This document shows, piece after piece, positions 5,778-7,854 of a stretch of 7,854 bases of DNA. The position numbers and the translations under genes were made by a program. Position 1 is the stretch's first letter, and each line of letters begins with the position of its first letter. The notes beneath the pieces were generated by a model that saw only the letters and a program-made list of their open reading frames with translations, ran no database searches and had not been told where the DNA came from. The stretch is from an uncultured Oscillospiraceae bacterium (GTDB lineage Bacteria; Bacillota; Clostridia; Oscillospirales; Acutalibacteraceae), in NCBI GenBank assembly GCA_910588415.1, contig CAJUPK010000119.1:1-7854 (forward strand), written 5' to 3'.

Positions 5778-7220
5778 ATGAAAAGGACTGTAAAATATAT
5801 TGTGATCATGCTGGTGGTGCTGGCGGTATTGGGCGGCGGGGTCTTTCTGCTGACCATTGTGCCTGCGGAGGAGAGCGGCGAAGAGGTCTCCTCCTCTGTG
5901 GAAACCAGCCAGGCTGGCGGCACCATCATTTTGGAGGGTGAGTTTGACCAGGTGCAGTCCCTTTTGGTAGAGGGCAAAGAAGACAGCTTTACGCTGGTGC
6001 CTGCTAAAGGCGGCGAGGAGTTTACCCTGGAAGGGTACGAGGACCATGACCTGAACCGTTCTTTGATATCCGCCAATGTGCGCACCATGCTGGGCATTAC
6101 CTCCAGCAAGGACCTGGGAAAACAGGACAATCTGGATAATTTTGGGCTGGGGGCTGACGCCACAAAGCTGACGGTCCAGTTTGCTGGCGGAGAGGCCAAG
6201 AGCCTTTTGGTGGGCAATGACGCGGGAGAATCCGTGGGCAAGTATGTGCTGAAGGACGGAGAGGTCTACATTGTGTCTGGCCTGCCCGCAAACTTTTTCA
6301 GCAACCGGTATTCCTATTTTAACACAGCCATCTATACCATCTCGGACCGCACAGAGATTACGGAGGACGAGGACGGGAACAGCTCGGAGAGCAAGGGCCT
6401 GGATATCCTGTACAGCATGACTTTAAGCGGCAAGCAGTACCCGGAGCCCATCTCTATTGAGTTCACCTCGGAGACCATGAGCGGATACATCATCACCTCC
6501 CCCATCCGGGCGGAATCCGGCAACACGGCCTTTAACGAGCTGGTGACCTCCCTGAAGAGCCTGACCGCGGAAACCGTGGTGGCCGCCAACCTGACAGACC
6601 AGGTGCTGGAGGAGTACGGCCTGCTGGAACCAGAGGCGGAGATTACCTTTGACCTGAACGACAGCGAGCACACCCTGGCAGTCAGCGGGAAAACCAAAGA
6701 GGGAAAGCGCTATCTGCTTGCGGACGGAAAGAACGTGGTCTACCAGGTGGGCAATGATGTGGTGGAAAAATGGGCGTCCGCGGACCTGATTACCCTGCGG
6801 ATGAGCTATATTTGGATCCCCAATATTATGGATGTGGAGAAATTGACCATCACTTTGGACGGGAACATGGTCCATACCTTCCACATTACCCGTACTCTGG
6901 ACGAGGAAAATTCGACCGATACCAATAAGCAGTACAATTTGGCTGTGACCAATGCCAGCGGGGAAACCGTAGACTATAAAGGGACCTACCAGCCTTTCTA
7001 CCAGAAGCTGATTGGTCTGGCGGTGTTCAGCCAGGAAAAGGCAGCCTACAGCGGCACGCCCCAGATGAAGATCACCTATGAATATTTTGATGGCGGCAGT
7101 GACACAGTAGAGCTGTATAAGATAAAGGACCAGGACCGGTATGCGGCTGTGCTGAATGGAGGCTATAACGGACAGATCCGCGGCACAGAGTATGACGCCC
7201 TGGGGGAGATGATTCCCTGA
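5778..7220 (+). CDS. DUF4340 domain-containing membrane-anchored protein
   Basis: This 480-residue protein starts with a short basic stretch (MKRTVK) and one hydrophobic span (about 7-29). An acidic Ser/Glu linker (31-47) follows, then a large extracytoplasmic part, so it is anchored like an uncleaved signal. The body fits DUF4340 (PF14238): a 'NL-x-x-FGL' element (118-124) leads into beta-rich sequence ending VYIVSG (163-168). A similar block recurs at 272-325 (LTDQVLEEYGL ... VVYQVG), suggesting internal duplication; 431-467 may be a third, weaker copy. The start is 4 nt after the GldG-like stop, with GAGGAGG about 13 nt upstream, inside the preceding gene. DUF4340 proteins commonly accompany GldG-like proteins and probably act with them outside the membrane. 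The molecular function is unknown. Confidence 0.85.
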   Translation: MKRTVKYIVIMLVVLAVLGGGVFLLTIVPAEESGEEVSSSVETSQAGGTIILEGEFDQVQSLLVEGKEDSFTLVPAKGGEEFTLEGYEDHDLNRSLISANVRTMLGITSSKDLGKQDNLDNFGLGADATKLTVQFAGGEAKSLLVGNDAGESVGKYVLKDGEVYIVSGLPANFFSNRYSYFNTAIYTISDRTEITEDEDGNSSESKGLDILYSMTLSGKQYPEPISIEFTSETMSGYIITSPIRAESGNTAFNELVTSLKSLTAETVVAANLTDQVLEEYGLLEPEAEITFDLNDSEHTLAVSGKTKEGKRYLLADGKNVVYQVGNDVVEKWASADLITLRMSYIWIPNIMDVEKLTITLDGNMVHTFHITRTLDEENSTDTNKQYNLAVTNASGETVDYKGTYQPFYQKLIGLAVFSQEKAAYSGTPQMKITYEYFDGGSDTVELYKIKDQDRYAAVLNGGYNGQIRGTEYDALGEMIP

Positions 7221-7282
7221 TTCTGACAAGGGCCATAAAAAAACTGTTGCGTGGGAAAGGCAGTGAAAAGGAGAAAGAGCAC

Positions 7283-7854
7283 ATGAAAAAGATATTATGC
7301 GCCTGGCTGGCATTGGTGCTTATGGCCAGTATGCTGGCAGGCTGCTCTGGAAAAGAGGAGGAGGAATCCTCTGTGCCGGAGGAAGTCTCTCAGACCAGCC
7401 CAGCGCCAGAGACAACAGAAGGCTATACAATGGGCATTGTGCAGTATATGGAGTATGCCCCGCTGGACGAGGCCCGCGAGGCCTTTATAAGCCGCCTGGA
7501 CGAGTGGGGCTTTGATGACGGCCAGGTGAAGATTGACTATCAAAACGCCGGAGGCAAGGCGGAGAAGGCCCAGGAGATCTGTGAGCAGTTTGTAAAGGAC
7601 AAAAAGGATGTGATTGTAGCCATCTCCTCCCCTGCGGCAAAGGCTGCCATCCAGTCTGCGGATAAGGGGGAGACAAAGGTGGTGTTCCTGGCTGTCAGCG
7701 ACCCTCAGACAGAGCTAGGGATTTCCAACCCGGCCAGCCCGGAGGGGAATGTCACAGGGGTGGCGGATCTGGTGGCGGCTCAGGCTGCCCTGGAATTGGC
7801 CAGGCAGGTAAATCCCAAGCTGGCCTCCGCGGGGCTTCTCTATGACCCGGCCTG
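7283..7854 (+). CDS. TrpX-like ABC transporter substrate-binding lipoprotein (3' truncated by window)
   Basis: An open frame runs from the ATG at 7283 to the window edge (190 complete codons, no stop). AAAAGGAG (7266-7273) is 9 nt upstream. The N-terminus is a lipoprotein signal: MKK, a hydrophobic stretch, then the lipobox LAGC with the lipid-accepting Cys21, followed by an acidic Ser/Pro/Glu linker (22-46). The mature part begins YTMGIVQYMEYAPLDEAREAF (read from residue 48 on) and continues with KIDYQNAGGK, VIVAISSPAAKAA, VVFLAVSDPQTE and GNVTGVADL. These are the landmarks of the PF04392 (ABC_sub_bind, TrpX/YtrF-like) family, whose members bind amino acids or similar small ligands outside the cell. 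The gap from the DUF4340 stop is 62 nt, with no terminator or convincing promoter, so it may be co-transcribed. Its permease and ATPase would be expected beyond the edge. The ligand is unknown. Confidence 0.9.
   Translation, partial: MKKILCAWLALVLMASMLAGCSGKEEEESSVPEEVSQTSPAPETTEGYTMGIVQYMEYAPLDEAREAFISRLDEWGFDDGQVKIDYQNAGGKAEKAQEICEQFVKDKKDVIVAISSPAAKAAIQSADKGETKVVFLAVSDPQTELGISNPASPEGNVTGVADLVAAQAALELARQVNPKLASAGLLYDPA

Noticed and set aside
2981..6241. Very long minus-strand open frame (about 1086 codons)
   Set aside because: It runs antisense across four convincing plus-strand genes and their gaps. Its product is rich in His, Gln and Gly with no recognisable domain. It reflects the codon bias of the opposite strand.
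7221..7282. Terminator or promoter between DUF4340 and the lipoprotein
   Set aside because: No stable hairpin was found and no pair of -35/-10 boxes with acceptable spacing; CTGACA and CATAAA are only about 5 nt apart.
7297..7515. 72-codon plus-strand frame and overlapping minus-strand frames
   Set aside because: They overlap the lipoprotein gene, whose signal peptide, lipobox and family motifs are clear in its own frame.

Overview
The window looks like a piece of chromosome from a moderately GC-rich gut-type Clostridia (Oscillospiraceae- or Lachnospiraceae-like Firmicute). The evidence is strong AGGAGG-type ribosome binding sites, a lipoprotein with a classic lipobox, dense short-gap operons, and protein families typical of that group. 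The species is an inference. No rRNA, tRNA, CRISPR array, insertion sequence or phage gene was seen.

Layout. Positions 1-105 are non-coding and hold a perfect 10-bp inverted repeat. On the minus strand, a two-gene operon runs from about 2176 down to 106: a DUF1015 protein (start at 1968) followed 27 nt later by a Nudix hydrolase of the ADP-ribose pyrophosphatase type. It has a good candidate promoter (TTGACG, 17 nt, TAAAAT) and a leader of about 170 nt with strong base-pairing potential. The divergent control region (about 2140-2420) also holds a tandem TTCAC repeat in front of a -10 box, several dyads, and a strong plus-strand promoter (TTGACA, 17 nt, extended -10) with an 8+8 bp palindrome in its spacer.

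On the plus strand there is a tightly packed operon: ABC ATPase (GldA-like), ABC-2 permease (GldF-like), GldG-like auxiliary membrane protein, and a DUF4340 membrane-anchored extracytoplasmic protein. Gaps are 2, 27 and 4 nt. Sixty-two nt later begins a TrpX-type (PF04392) solute-binding lipoprotein, cut by the window edge.

How the genes fit together. The four-gene cassette would form one membrane complex: the ATPase dimer drives the GldF-like permease, while the GldG-like and DUF4340 proteins expose large domains outside the membrane. This is the 'gliding-type' ABC system, but in Clostridia its substrate and role are not established, which makes it the most interesting biological question here. 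The lipoprotein may start a separate TrpXYZ-like amino-acid uptake operon, or be co-transcribed with the cassette.
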